From positions 62,001-126,000 of the forward strand of contig NZ_PVNG01000029.1 in assembly GCF_003001935.1 (NCBI RefSeq): DNA of 64,000 bases, given 5' to 3'. This document shows, piece after piece, positions 50,774-58,647 of this stretch; positions within the stretch are counted from its first letter, which is position 1, and the number at the start of each line of letters is the position of its first letter. The notes beneath the pieces were generated by a model that did not search any database, was not told where the DNA came from, and worked only from the letters and a program-made list of their open reading frames with translations. This DNA comes from Nonomuraea fuscirosea (GTDB lineage Bacteria; Actinomycetota; Actinomycetes; Streptosporangiales; Streptosporangiaceae). The position numbers were made by a program, and so were the translations under genes.

Positions 50774-51934
50774 GTGAGGGGAAGACGACCCGCGTCCGGC
50801 GGGCTGAGGAGGTCCGTGCGGAACGGGGTGGCCGGGCTGGGGGCGCTGGGACTGAACGCCGTCACCGGCCTGGCGGCGCTGGCGCTGCTCTGCCTGGTGC
50901 CGGTGAGCGGCGTCCTGGTGCCGCTGGGCCGTATCGGCCGGGCGCCGCTCGGCTTCGTGCTCGCCCTCGTCCACCGCCTGGCCGCCTTCCAGCGCCGCTG
51001 GGCGGGAGGGGTGCTCGGCGGGCACGAGACTCAGGGTCACAGGCCGGCGTGGCGCGAACTGGCGTGGCTGGCCGTCCACGGTGTCACGGGCCCCGCTCCG
51101 GTGGCGGCGCTGGCGGCGATGCTGGCCGCGCTGGAATACGTCTTCTTCCGCCTGAAACCGGCCGAGACGAGCGTCCTGAACACGTTCGCCCTCAGCCTGT
51201 CCACCGTGGCCATCGCGGCGCTCGTGATCGCCGCCGTTCCGCTGTTCCGCACCGGCCAGGCGCGGCTGGCGCGAGCGCTGCTGGACGGCGGCCAGGAACC
51301 GGACGCGCGGATCCGGCAGCTGACCGCGTCCCGGGCCGCGGTGGCCGACGCCCACGCGGCCGAGGTGCGCCGCATCGAACGCGACCTGCACGACGGCGCC
51401 CAGGCCAAGCTCATCGCCGTCCGCATGCACCTGGGCCTGGCCGGCGGCTCCCGCGACCCGGACGAGCTGGCCCGGATGATCGACGAGGCGCGGGAGCTGG
51501 CCGGTCAGGCCCTGACGGACCTGCGTGATCTGGTACGCGGCATCCATCCGCCGGTCTTGGCCGATCGCGGGCTGTCCGGCGCCATCGAGGCCTCCGCGCT
51601 GTCGTGCCCCATGCCCGTGGAGGTCGACCTCGACCTGCCCGGCCGCCCGCAGCCGCCGGTCGAGTCGGCCGTCTACTTCGCCGCCGCCGAGGCGCTGACC
51701 AACGCGGCCAGGCACAGCGGCGCCTCCCGCGCCTGGATCCGGCTGCGGCACACCGGCGGCGTGCTCCGCCTGACCGTGGGCGACGACGGCCGCGGCGGGG
51801 TCCGCCCGGCCGGCGGCACCGGCGTGCGGGGCATCGAGGACCGCCTGTCCGCCTTCGACGGCGCGCTCACCGTGAGCAGCCCACCGGGCGGACCCACCGA
51901 GCTGACCATGGAGGTCCCGTGCGCGTTGTCATAG
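50774..51934 (+). CDS. Two-component sensor histidine kinase (HisKA_3)
   Basis: About 386 aa. Four membrane helices ('GLGALGLNAVTGLAALALLCLVPVSGVLVPL', 'GFVLALVHRLAAF', 'VAALAAMLAALEYVFF', 'LSTVAIAALVIAAVPLF'), H-box 'VRRIERDLHDGAQAKLIAVRMHLGLA' (phospho-His in LHDG near 213), 'LRDLVRGIHPPVLADRGL', N-box 'YFAAAEALTNAARHSGAS' and a G-box 'DDGRGG...GTGVRGIEDRLSAFDG'. GTG 50774 is chosen; GTG 50816 directly after GAGGAGG is an alternative. Overlaps its response regulator gene by 16 bases. Divergent from the ABC-hydrolase operon. Confidence 0.88.
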   Translation: MRGRRPASGGLRRSVRNGVAGLGALGLNAVTGLAALALLCLVPVSGVLVPLGRIGRAPLGFVLALVHRLAAFQRRWAGGVLGGHETQGHRPAWRELAWLAVHGVTGPAPVAALAAMLAALEYVFFRLKPAETSVLNTFALSLSTVAIAALVIAAVPLFRTGQARLARALLDGGQEPDARIRQLTASRAAVADAHAAEVRRIERDLHDGAQAKLIAVRMHLGLAGGSRDPDELARMIDEARELAGQALTDLRDLVRGIHPPVLADRGLSGAIEASALSCPMPVEVDLDLPGRPQPPVESAVYFAAAEALTNAARHSGASRAWIRLRHTGGVLRLTVGDDGRGGVRPAGGTGVRGIEDRLSAFDGALTVSSPPGGPTELTMEVPCALS

Positions 51935-52590
51935 CCGAAGATCTCGCCCTCCTGCGGGACGGTCTGGTACGCCTGCTGACGGCGCACGGCTGCACCGTGG
52001 TCGAGGCCGTCGACAACGGCCCCATGCTGCTCAACGCGCTGGTCAGGCACCGCCCTGACGTGTCCGTGATCGACGTACGGCTGCCGCCCGGCTTCACCGA
52101 CGAAGGGCTGCGCGCCGCCCTGGAGGCCCGCCGCCGGGTCCCCGGCCTGCCCGTGCTGATCCTGTCGCAGTACGTGGAGCAGCTGTACGCCAGGGAACTG
52201 CTGTCCGACCGCTCCGGCGGGGTGGGCTACCTGCTGAAGGACCGGATCGGCGACGTCGGCCGGTTCGTCGACGCGGTCCGCCAGGTGGCCGCGGGCGGCA
52301 CCGCGATGGATCCCGAGGTGGTCTCGCAGCTGCTGACCCGGCACGTCCGCGACGAGCCGCTGGCCGCCCTGACCGTCAGGGAGCGTGAGGTGCTCACGCT
52401 CATGGCGGAGGGCATGTCCAACCTGGCCATCGCCGCCCGCTTCCAGGTCACCGACAAGGCGATCGGCAAGCACACGAACAACATCTTCGCCAAGCTCGGG
52501 CTGCCTCCGTCCGACGACCACAACCGGCGCGTCATGGCGGTCCTGGCCTACCTCCAGGCCGCGCCCGCCCCGCCACGACCACCGAAGTAG
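51919..52590 (+). CDS. Response regulator, NarL/FixJ (LuxR HTH) type
   Basis: 223 aa. Receiver: 'VRVVIAEDLALLRDGL' (ED near 7-8), phospho-Asp in 'VSVIDVRLPPGFTDEG' (near 51), Ser in 'LILSQYV' and Lys in 'YLLKDRIGDV' (near 107). LuxR HTH 'LTVREREVLTLMAEGMSNLAIAARFQVTDKAIGKHTNNIFAKLGL' (about 152-196). GTG 51919 has GGAGG five bases upstream, inside the kinase gene. Its likely targets are the tandem palindromes upstream of the kinase and the divergent ABC-hydrolase operon. Confidence 0.92.
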   Translation: MRVVIAEDLALLRDGLVRLLTAHGCTVVEAVDNGPMLLNALVRHRPDVSVIDVRLPPGFTDEGLRAALEARRRVPGLPVLILSQYVEQLYARELLSDRSGGVGYLLKDRIGDVGRFVDAVRQVAAGGTAMDPEVVSQLLTRHVRDEPLAALTVREREVLTLMAEGMSNLAIAARFQVTDKAIGKHTNNIFAKLGLPPSDDHNRRVMAVLAYLQAAPAPPRPPK

Positions 52591-52613
52591 CCCGCAGCGG
52601 TGCCGGATGCGGG

Positions 52614-53246
52614 TCAGGCGCCGGTGAGCCGGTCGAGCACGGCGTCCACGAGCGTGTCGGTGAACTCCTCCGGCACGCTCTGGCCGGTGACCAGGACGCG
52701 GTAGTAGACGGGCCCCATGACCTGGTCCACGGCGAGATCGAGGTCGGCGCCCGGATCGAGCGCGCCACGGGTGACCGCGCGCTCGAAGGGGAGCCGGTCG
52801 TAGCGGCGCTGCTTCCCGAGGTGCTCGGCACGCAGCCGCGCGGCGAGCACGGAGTCGTGCTGGGCCTGCGCGGTGAGCGCGCGGAAGACCGCGCCGGCGT
52901 CGGACTTCGTCAGGAAGAGGGCGACCTTCCGGGCATGGGCGCGCAGGTCCCGCCGCAGGTCGGCGGTGTCCGCCGGGATGAGGTCCTCGGCGGCGTCCTG
53001 GACGAACGCGTCCATCAGGATGTCGTTCTTCGACGGCCACCAGCGGTAGATCGTCTGCTTGGCCACGCCCGCGCGCTCGGCGATCCCCTCGATGGTCAGC
53101 CGGGTGTAGCCGACCTCCACGAGCAGGTCGTCGGCCGCCTCCAGCACGCTCTGGCGGGCCTCTTCGCTGCGGCCGTGCCGGTTGCCGGTGTGTCTGGCCG
53201 TGGTGGCGCGGCGATTGTCGGTGGTGCCGCCGGCGTCAGCGCCCAT
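52614..53246 (-). CDS. TetR-family transcriptional repressor
   Basis: 210 aa: TetR HTH 'LTIEGIAERAGVAKQTIYRWWPSKNDIL' (about 50-77) and a helical ligand domain with a TetR_C-type end 'VYYRVLVTGQSVPEEFTDTLVDAVLDRL'. ATG 53246 has GGAAGGGA seven bases upstream; the open frame beyond is not used. It is divergent from an O-methyltransferase gene, and the 20-bp palindrome inside that promoter is its likely operator. Confidence 0.9.
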   Translation of the reverse strand: MGADAGGTTDNRRATTARHTGNRHGRSEEARQSVLEAADDLLVEVGYTRLTIEGIAERAGVAKQTIYRWWPSKNDILMDAFVQDAAEDLIPADTADLRRDLRAHARKVALFLTKSDAGAVFRALTAQAQHDSVLAARLRAEHLGKQRRYDRLPFERAVTRGALDPGADLDLAVDQVMGPVYYRVLVTGQSVPEEFTDTLVDAVLDRLTGA

Positions 53247-53282
53247 CGGGTTCCCTTCCGTCGATCGCCTCAGCCTATCACC

Positions 53283-53311
53283 TTGCCTAGACGCAACGGT
53301 GCGTCTACGGT
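53283..53311 (+). promoter_or_regulatory. TetR operator inside the O-methyltransferase promoter
   Basis: TTGCCT (53283-53288) and TACGGT (53306-53311) with a 17-base spacer form a strong promoter. The palindrome TAGACGCA-ACGG-TGCGTCTA (53288-53307) fills the spacer. ATG 53319 is only eight bases from the -10, so the transcript should be leaderless. Binding of the divergent TetR protein would block it directly. Confidence 0.85.
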
Positions 53312-53318
53312 AGCGGTC

Positions 53319-53966
53319 ATGAACACACTCAGCACACCCGAGACCGCCGCCGTGCTCGACCGGCTCTTCGCCGCCGCCGACCGGGAAGAGGCCGATCCCG
53401 CGCCGTGGCCGCTGGACATCCCCATCGCCGAGGCGTCGGCGAGACAGCGGGCCGACGCGCTGGCGGGGGAGTACATGCCGATCTCCAAGCCGGCCGGCCG
53501 GCTGCTCTACACGCTCGCCCGCCACGGCCGCCCCGAGACGATCGTCGAGTTCGGCACCTCGTACGGCATCTCCACCATCCACCTGGCCGCCGCGGTCGCC
53601 GACAACGGCGCCGGCCACGTGTGGACGACCGAGCTCAGTCAGGTCAAGGTCGAGGCCGCGCGCGCGAACCTGGAGCGGGCCGGCCTGGCCGGGCACGTGA
53701 CGGTCCTGGCGGGCGACGCGCTCGAGACCCTGGCCGGCATCCGGGGGCCCATCGGCCTGCTGCTGCTCGACGGCTGGAAGGACCTCTGCCTGCCGGTGCT
53801 GCGGCTGCTCGAAGACCGCCTCGCCCCCGGCGCTCTCGTCGCCGCCGACGACAGCAGCTTCACGAGCATGGCCGATTATCTGGCCTACGTCCGCGACCCG
53901 GGAAACGGCTACGTCACCGTCGAGTTCCCGGTGGAGGACGGCATGGAGATCAGCTGCCGGGCCTGA
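53319..53966 (+). CDS. O-methyltransferase (class I, SAM-dependent)
   Basis: 215 aa of the catechol/caffeoyl-CoA-like Methyltransf_3/24 type. SAM motif I 'IVEFGTSYGISTIHLAAAV' (about 75-93), 'VWTTELSQVKVEAARANLERAGL' (motif II acid near 104), 'GPIGLLLLDGWKDLCLPVL' (metal-binding Asp near 150) and 'VAADDSSFTS' (near 182). Soluble, probably methylates a small phenolic or hydroxylated compound. Starts at ATG 53319 without a ribosome site, as expected for a leaderless message. Its 3' end overlaps the convergent GntR gene by 17 bases. Confidence 0.9.
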   Translation: MNTLSTPETAAVLDRLFAAADREEADPAPWPLDIPIAEASARQRADALAGEYMPISKPAGRLLYTLARHGRPETIVEFGTSYGISTIHLAAAVADNGAGHVWTTELSQVKVEAARANLERAGLAGHVTVLAGDALETLAGIRGPIGLLLLDGWKDLCLPVLRLLEDRLAPGALVAADDSSFTSMADYLAYVRDPGNGYVTVEFPVEDGMEISCRA

Positions 53967-54669
53967 CGCCGTCCCTCTCCTGGCCGGCGGGGCTCGCCGC
54001 GGCCCGGTGCAGGCGCCGGGCGGCCTGGGCGCCGAGGCTGGTGTCGACGTGCTCGCGCATGACGGCCGCCGCCGCGTCGGCGTCCCCGGCGATCACGTAC
54101 TCCAGCAGGGATTCGTGCTCGGCGGCCGTACGGTCGCGGTCCCGCTGGTCGCGTCCCGACGCCAGGGCGAGGCGGCGGTAGCGGTCGGACTTGTCCCACA
54201 GGCCGTCGAGCGACTGGACGAGCAGGTCGTTGTGCGAGGCGGCGAAGAGGGCGGCGTGGAACGCCCGGTGGGCGGCGAACCGCTCGCCGGCCGGGTCGCC
54301 GGGCAGCGGCGCCAAACCCTCGTGGGCGGCGCGCATGGCGGCGATGTCGGCCCTGGTACGCCGCTCCGCGGCCAGCGAGACGGCCAGCGGATCGAGGCTG
54401 CGGCGCAGCTCCAGCAGGTCGCGGGCCTCCTCGGCGGACAGGGGCGCCACACGGGCGTCCCGGTGGGCGTCGAGCTCCACCAGCCCCTCGCTCTTGAGCC
54501 GGCGCAGCGCCTCACGCAGGGGAGTGGTGCTGATGCCGATGTCACGGGCGAGCCGGGCCTGGGCGATCACCGACCCAGGAGCCAGCGTCCCGGACAGGAT
54601 CAGCTCCTTGACCCGCAGGTAGGCGATGTCCGCCTTGGTGGTGCAGAGCTCCGCCGCCGATCCGCTCAT
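53950..54669 (-). CDS. GntR-family regulator (FadR subfamily)
   Basis: 239 aa: winged helix 'YLRVKELILSGTLAPGSVIAQARLARDIGISTTPLREALRRLKSEGLVE' (about 16-64) and an FCD all-helical effector domain with 'ELRRSLDPLAVSLAAERR', 'HRAFHAALFAASHN' and 'EHESLLEYVIAGDADAAAAVMREHV', where the histidines bind a metal. ATG 54669 is chosen; the frame extends to 54843 without support. TGACGTCA lies in the upstream region (54694-54701). It is divergent from the MerR-GyrI gene; its target is not evident. Confidence 0.88.
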   Translation of the reverse strand: MSGSAAELCTTKADIAYLRVKELILSGTLAPGSVIAQARLARDIGISTTPLREALRRLKSEGLVELDAHRDARVAPLSAEEARDLLELRRSLDPLAVSLAAERRTRADIAAMRAAHEGLAPLPGDPAGERFAAHRAFHAALFAASHNDLLVQSLDGLWDKSDRYRRLALASGRDQRDRDRTAAEHESLLEYVIAGDADAAAAVMREHVDTSLGAQAARRLHRAAASPAGQERDGVRPGS

Positions 54670-54747
54670 CGCCGTCCCGTCTCGCTGTCCGATGACGTCA
54701 CAGGTTATAAGCAAGCGGGACGTACGGGAGCGATGCGACAGCCAGGC

Positions 54748-54778
54748 TGGACTCTCCCTCCGAGGGAGACGCCATGCT
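54748..54778 (+). promoter_or_regulatory. MerR-type promoter for the MerR-GyrI gene
   Basis: TGGACT (54748-54753) and CATGCT (54773-54778) with a 19-base spacer that contains CTCCCT-CCG-AGGGAG (54754-54768). This is the arrangement of autoregulated drug-sensing MerR promoters in actinomycetes. ATG 54785 follows by six bases, so the message is leaderless. Confidence 0.7.
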
Positions 54779-54784
54779 GGGGGC

Positions 54785-55561
54785 ATGGACGAGGACCTGC
54801 TGCCGATCGGGCAGTTCGCCAGGCTCGGCCGGCTGAGCGTCAAGCAACTGCGGCACTACGCCGAGCTCGGGCTGCTGGTGCCCGCGTACGTGGACGAGCA
54901 CACCGGCTACCGCTACTACCGGCCCCAGCAGGCGCGCGACGCGCTGTCGATCGGGCTGCTGCGCTCGCTCGACGTGCCGCTCGCCGTCATCGCGCAGGTG
55001 TTGTCCGGCAGCTCCGGCGTACTGGAAGGGGTGCACGAACGGCTGGAGGCCGAGCTGGCCAGGCGCCGGTCGACGCTGGGCGCCCTGGAGCGCGTGATGG
55101 CGGAAGGGCTGCCGTCCGCCCCCGTCACGGTGGTCACGGAGTCGGCGCGGCGGGTGGCGGTGATCACCACCACGGCGGCGGACTCGTCCGACATCGGCCG
55201 GGCCACCTCGGCCGCCGTCGCCGGCCTGCTGGCCGCGGCGGCGCCCGCCGCCGCTCCCGAGCTCATCGGCCTGTTCCCGCTCGACTTCGGCGAGCCCGTT
55301 CCCGTCACCGTCGCGCTGGTCAGCGAGGAGCCGGTGCCGGGGGCCGAGCTCGACGTGCTGCCGGGCGGCCGGTTCGCCCGAGCCACCCACGTCGGCCCGT
55401 ACGACCAGGTCGGGCTGACCGCGCACGCGCTGCTGTCGTGGTGCGCCGAGCGGCTGTGTCCCGTCCGCGGCCCGATCCGCGAGGTGTACGTGTCCGACCC
55501 GGCCACCACCCCGCCCGACCGGCTGATCACCCACCTGATGATCCCCCTGGAGGAACGATGA
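54785..55561 (+). CDS. MerR regulator with GyrI-like effector domain
   Basis: 258 aa, BmrR-like. N-terminal MerR HTH 'PIGQFARLGRLSVKQLRHYAELGLLVPAYVDEHTGYRYY' (about 7-45), dimer helix, then a C-terminal AraC-E/GyrI-like small-molecule pocket ('VRRVAVITTTA', 'GLFPLDFGEPVPVTVAL', 'GRFARATHVGPYDQVGLTAHALLSWCAE'). It probably senses a drug-like or cationic ligand and activates its own operon, which includes the overlapping GyrI-like gene. The start is ATG 54785, directly downstream of the 19-bp-spacer promoter. Confidence 0.88.
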   Translation: MDEDLLPIGQFARLGRLSVKQLRHYAELGLLVPAYVDEHTGYRYYRPQQARDALSIGLLRSLDVPLAVIAQVLSGSSGVLEGVHERLEAELARRRSTLGALERVMAEGLPSAPVTVVTESARRVAVITTTAADSSDIGRATSAAVAGLLAAAAPAAAPELIGLFPLDFGEPVPVTVALVSEEPVPGAELDVLPGGRFARATHVGPYDQVGLTAHALLSWCAERLCPVRGPIREVYVSDPATTPPDRLITHLMIPLEER

Positions 55562-56070
55562 CCCCGCGCGTGGTCCACTGCGGCCCCGTCACCTGCCTGA
55601 ACGTGACCGGCATGGGCGAGCCCGGCGGCGCCGAGCACGTCTCCGCCATCGGCGCGCTGTACGCCGTGGCCGCCGCGATGGGCGGCGCCGCGAGCCCGCT
55701 GGAAGGCCGGTGGTGGGTGGAGGACACCTCCCGGCAGCCGCTGGAGGTGCCGCGCGACCAGTGGCGCTGGCACCTGCTGCTGCCGCTGCCCGCCACGCCC
55801 GAGCCGGGGGCGGCCGAGTCGGCGCGTGAACGGGCCCGCGCGTCCTGCGCGGCCGTGGACCGCGTGCAGGTGGTCACCTTCACCGAGGGCGAGTGCGTCG
55901 AGCTGCTGCACGAAGGCCCCTACGACGAGGAGAAGGCGTCGCTCGACGTGATGGACGCGTTCATGGCCGAGCACGGTTTCGCCCGCAACGGCCCGCACCA
56001 CGAGATCTACCTGACCGCGTTCACCGATCCCGAGCCCAGGACGATCCTGAGGCAGCCGGTGACCCGCTGA
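55558..56070 (+). CDS. GyrI-like small-molecule-binding protein
   Basis: 170-aa stand-alone GyrI-like domain: 'GPVTCLNVTGMGEPGG' (about 9-24), 'EGRWWVEDTSRQPLEVPRDQWRWHLLLPLP' (about 49-78), 'VVTFTEGECVELLHEGPYDEEKASLDVMDAFMAEHGF' (about 104-140) and 'HHEIYLTAF'. Such proteins bind or hydrolyse small ligands. It overlaps the MerR-GyrI stop (ATGA), so regulator and enzyme/binder share one message and carry related ligand pockets. Confidence 0.85.
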   Translation: MTPRVVHCGPVTCLNVTGMGEPGGAEHVSAIGALYAVAAAMGGAASPLEGRWWVEDTSRQPLEVPRDQWRWHLLLPLPATPEPGAAESARERARASCAAVDRVQVVTFTEGECVELLHEGPYDEEKASLDVMDAFMAEHGFARNGPHHEIYLTAFTDPEPRTILRQPVTR

Positions 56071-56084
56071 CCCGCGCCTCCGGA

Positions 56085-57092
56085 TCACGCGGGCTGGACG
56101 GCCTGCATGGCGTCGGCGATCCAGACGTAGGGGATGGGGTCGTGCTCCTGCCCGGTGGTTCCGTTGATCGCCGCCACCAGGGCCAGGTACCGGCCGTGGG
56201 TGTCGCCGTAGCCGGGCCCGCCGGCGGCGGCGTCCTCCTCGTCCAGCTGACGGAGGATGCCGGGAATCTGCCGGTAACCGTCGGCCATCCGGTCACGGGC
56301 CTCGGCCGTGAGCGGCGTGCCGGACAGCGCGGTGACCGCCTCCAGGAAGAGGGTGACCGTCCGCTGCACGCGGCCGGACAGGGGCGACTCGCCCGCACGG
56401 TGCGCCGCGAGCAGCTCCTCCATGAGCGCGGCCCCGCTCCCGTGCATGAACTCCTGGAACGGCTCGGTCGCCAGCGTCCTGGCCTCCGGCGCCGCGTACG
56501 TGTCCCGCAGGTAGGTGCGGACCGCGCCGCGGAACGCCGGGTCCGACACCAGGTCGGCCAGCTCGATCCAGGCTTCGAGCTGGGCGGCCGTCGGATCCGC
56601 CGGCAGGACGGGGCGCATCGCCCGCAACCGGTCCACGAAACCGTCGGGGACGTCGAGATTCGCGCCGACCTCGGTCCAGAAGTCGTCGATGGTCCGCTCG
56701 CGTTCCTCGTCCGTCATCGAGACGAGCTTGTGCATCAGATCGGCCTGAGCGGTCGTGCCGCCCTGCTTGATCAGCGTCCTGAGCACCGCCCGCCTGGCCC
56801 GCAGGGTGCGCTCCTGGCGCTCGACGATCCCGAGGTGCGTCGTGAGCAGGTCGTGCAGGGTCGTGCCGCCGTCGAGCAGGCGGCGGATCTCGGCCAGGTC
56901 GGTGTCCAGCTCACGCAGGGTGCGGACGAGCTCCAGCCGGGCGATGGCCTGGATGTCGTACATCCGGTGGCCGGCCTCGTTCAGCCTGGTGGGCTCGATG
57001 AGGCCGGCGTCGGCGTAGAACCGGACGGCGCTCACGCTCAGCCCGCTGCGGCGGGCGGCGTCGCCGATGGGGTACAGCTCATGGTCGCTCAT
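56085..57092 (-). CDS. MerR-family regulator with long helical effector domain
   Basis: 335 aa. MerR HTH 'YPIGDAARRSGLSVSAVRFYADAGLIEPTRLNEAGHRMYD' (about 7-46), a coiled-coil dimer helix with 'LRELDTDLAEIRRLL', and a ~220-residue mostly helical C-terminal domain ('DFWTEVGANLDVPDGFVDRLRAMRP', 'WIELADLVSDPAFRGAVRTYLRD') resembling the TipAS-class effector size but not its sequence. ATG 57092 is chosen; GTG 57101 also fits. It probably autoregulates through the palindrome just upstream. Confidence 0.85.
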   Translation of the reverse strand: MSDHELYPIGDAARRSGLSVSAVRFYADAGLIEPTRLNEAGHRMYDIQAIARLELVRTLRELDTDLAEIRRLLDGGTTLHDLLTTHLGIVERQERTLRARRAVLRTLIKQGGTTAQADLMHKLVSMTDEERERTIDDFWTEVGANLDVPDGFVDRLRAMRPVLPADPTAAQLEAWIELADLVSDPAFRGAVRTYLRDTYAAPEARTLATEPFQEFMHGSGAALMEELLAAHRAGESPLSGRVQRTVTLFLEAVTALSGTPLTAEARDRMADGYRQIPGILRQLDEEDAAAGGPGYGDTHGRYLALVAAINGTTGQEHDPIPYVWIADAMQAVQPA

Positions 57093-57109
57093 GGATGCCA
57101 CTGTGCTAC

Positions 57110-57124
57110 CTCAAGCAACTTGAG
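57110..57124. promoter_or_regulatory. MerR operator candidate
   Basis: CTCAAG-CAA-CTTGAG (57110-57124) is a perfect 6-bp-arm palindrome, 18 bases upstream of the MerR ATG. On the minus strand, TTGCGT and CACAGT flank it with a 19-base spacer, as in MerR-type promoters, and would give a leaderless message. Confidence 0.55.
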
Positions 57125-57168
57125 ACGCAAGCCGCTCGCGTCCCGATCCGGGCGGGGATCCTGTACGG

Positions 57169-58572
57169 CTACGCGGCGGCGTACAGCCCGGCCAGCCGCG
57201 CGCCGAGCTCGGCGCCGTAGTCCTGGTGGTACACCTGGGCGGAACAGTAGACCGGACCGCCCTTCCTGACCAGGCCCGCGGTCCACACGGCCGCGTTCTC
57301 CACGCCGGGGTCGCTCAGCTGCAGGCCCGTGGCCACGATGTCGTCCACACCGGCGTCGACGAAGTAGTCGCTCACGCCCTTGCGCTCGTACAGCCGCCAC
57401 TCCAGCGTCGCGCTCGTCGCCCCGGCGAGCGCGGCCGTCAGGTCGACCGTGACCCGCTGCCAGGCGGTGCCGTCGGCGGTGACGTCCCGCTGCCACACCA
57501 CCCGGCCGTTGAGCAGCAGCTGCTTGACGTGGTATCCGGCGGGGTGCCCGGCGCCCCGGCCGTCCCGGTGCCAGAAGCTCACGCTCCGCTTGGCCGCGCC
57601 GGACGTCAGCTTGACCTGCCGGCTCGCGCCGCACGACATGCCCGCCTCGGTGGCGGTCTTCGTCTGGACGACGAAGCTCAGCCGCCCGTCGCCGGTGCGG
57701 GCCAGGTTGTCGGTCGGCGGACGCGTCCAGCCGGCGTCGGCGGCGAGGAAGGGCAGCTTGTACTGCACGACCCCGGCGAGTTCCCCGGCGCGGACGTGCT
57801 CCAGGGACTTCCTGGTGACGGCCTCGACGTAGGCGACCGTCGGCTTCTGGGCAGCGTGGCTGAGCGGGTGGGCGTACGGCATCAGGTAGACGTCCGTGCC
57901 GGGAAGCCGCTTCGCGAGCTGCTTGACCTGGTACGACAGGCTCCACGTCCACGAGGTGTCCCGATGCGGCTCGTCCCTGAAGGGGAAGACGACTCCGTCC
58001 AGCAGCGGGATCTGCTCGGCGATGAACGCGTCGGTGAACTGGCCGTAGTAGACGGTGGGGACGAACTTCAGCGACGGGTTGACCGCCTCGGCGGCCGCGG
58101 TCATCTGCTTGACGTACGCCGGCGTGAACGTCTTGAGATCGTAGCCGTAGTCGTCCACGGTCCAGCCGGTCAGGTTCGGATGGCTTTTGGAGGCGGTGGC
58201 GATCTCGCGGGCCCAGGTCACGTAATCGTGCTTGTACGGCCGGGAGACGCAGCAGACCGCCTGGCTCGGCGAGTACACCAGCACCCAGACGTCGATCCCG
58301 GCGGCGGCCGCCGCCGGCAGGAACTCGCGGCGCAGGTCGTCCCAGTGCACGTTGTCGCCGGCCATCGGGTAGACGTACGTGTTGGCGTTGAGCGCCGTCA
58401 ACCCCGCGATCATCGCCTTGGAGTCGACGTGCCTGATCCCGTCGGCCCGCGGTTGTGCCTCGCGGATGAGGTTCCCCGCGGTCCCCACCACGGCGGGGGT
58501 CTCGGCCCGAGCCACACCGGGGAGTAGGGACAGCAGCACGGCGATGAGCCCTGAGAACGCGAGACGGGACAC
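57169..58572 (-). CDS. Secreted TIM-barrel-like protein of unknown function
   Basis: 467-aa precursor: signal peptide (1-23, ending ARA), then an apparent TIM barrel of ~250 residues: 'IAGLTALNANTYVYPMAGD' (about 55-73), 'AAAAGIDVWVLVYSPSQ' (about 88-104), 'LTGWTVDDYGYDLKTFTPAYVKQM' (about 134-157; DD as possible catalytic acids), 'LKFVPTVYYGQF', 'LDGVVFPFRD' and 'LAGVVQYKLPFL'. A C-terminal beta-sandwich (about 290-410, 'RLSFVVQTKT...VVWQRDVTADGTAWQRVTVDL') looks like a carbohydrate-binding module. A glycosidase is the best guess by layout, but no GH family was recognised. GTG 58572 has GAAGGAAG four bases upstream. Confidence 0.65.
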   Translation of the reverse strand: MSRLAFSGLIAVLLSLLPGVARAETPAVVGTAGNLIREAQPRADGIRHVDSKAMIAGLTALNANTYVYPMAGDNVHWDDLRREFLPAAAAAGIDVWVLVYSPSQAVCCVSRPYKHDYVTWAREIATASKSHPNLTGWTVDDYGYDLKTFTPAYVKQMTAAAEAVNPSLKFVPTVYYGQFTDAFIAEQIPLLDGVVFPFRDEPHRDTSWTWSLSYQVKQLAKRLPGTDVYLMPYAHPLSHAAQKPTVAYVEAVTRKSLEHVRAGELAGVVQYKLPFLAADAGWTRPPTDNLARTGDGRLSFVVQTKTATEAGMSCGASRQVKLTSGAAKRSVSFWHRDGRGAGHPAGYHVKQLLLNGRVVWQRDVTADGTAWQRVTVDLTAALAGATSATLEWRLYERKGVSDYFVDAGVDDIVATGLQLSDPGVENAAVWTAGLVRKGGPVYCSAQVYHQDYGAELGARLAGLYAAA

Positions 58573-58647
58573 AAGACTTCCTTCGGCATGATCGTGAACG
58601 AGCGCGCGTCAGCCTAGGAGACGCCGGTATGCCGCCGGTATGCCGGG

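Noticed and set aside
56071..56093. CCCGCG/CGCGGG repeat between convergent GyrI and MerR genes as terminator
   Set aside because: Only six base pairs and overlapping the MerR stop region; too weak to call in this GC context.
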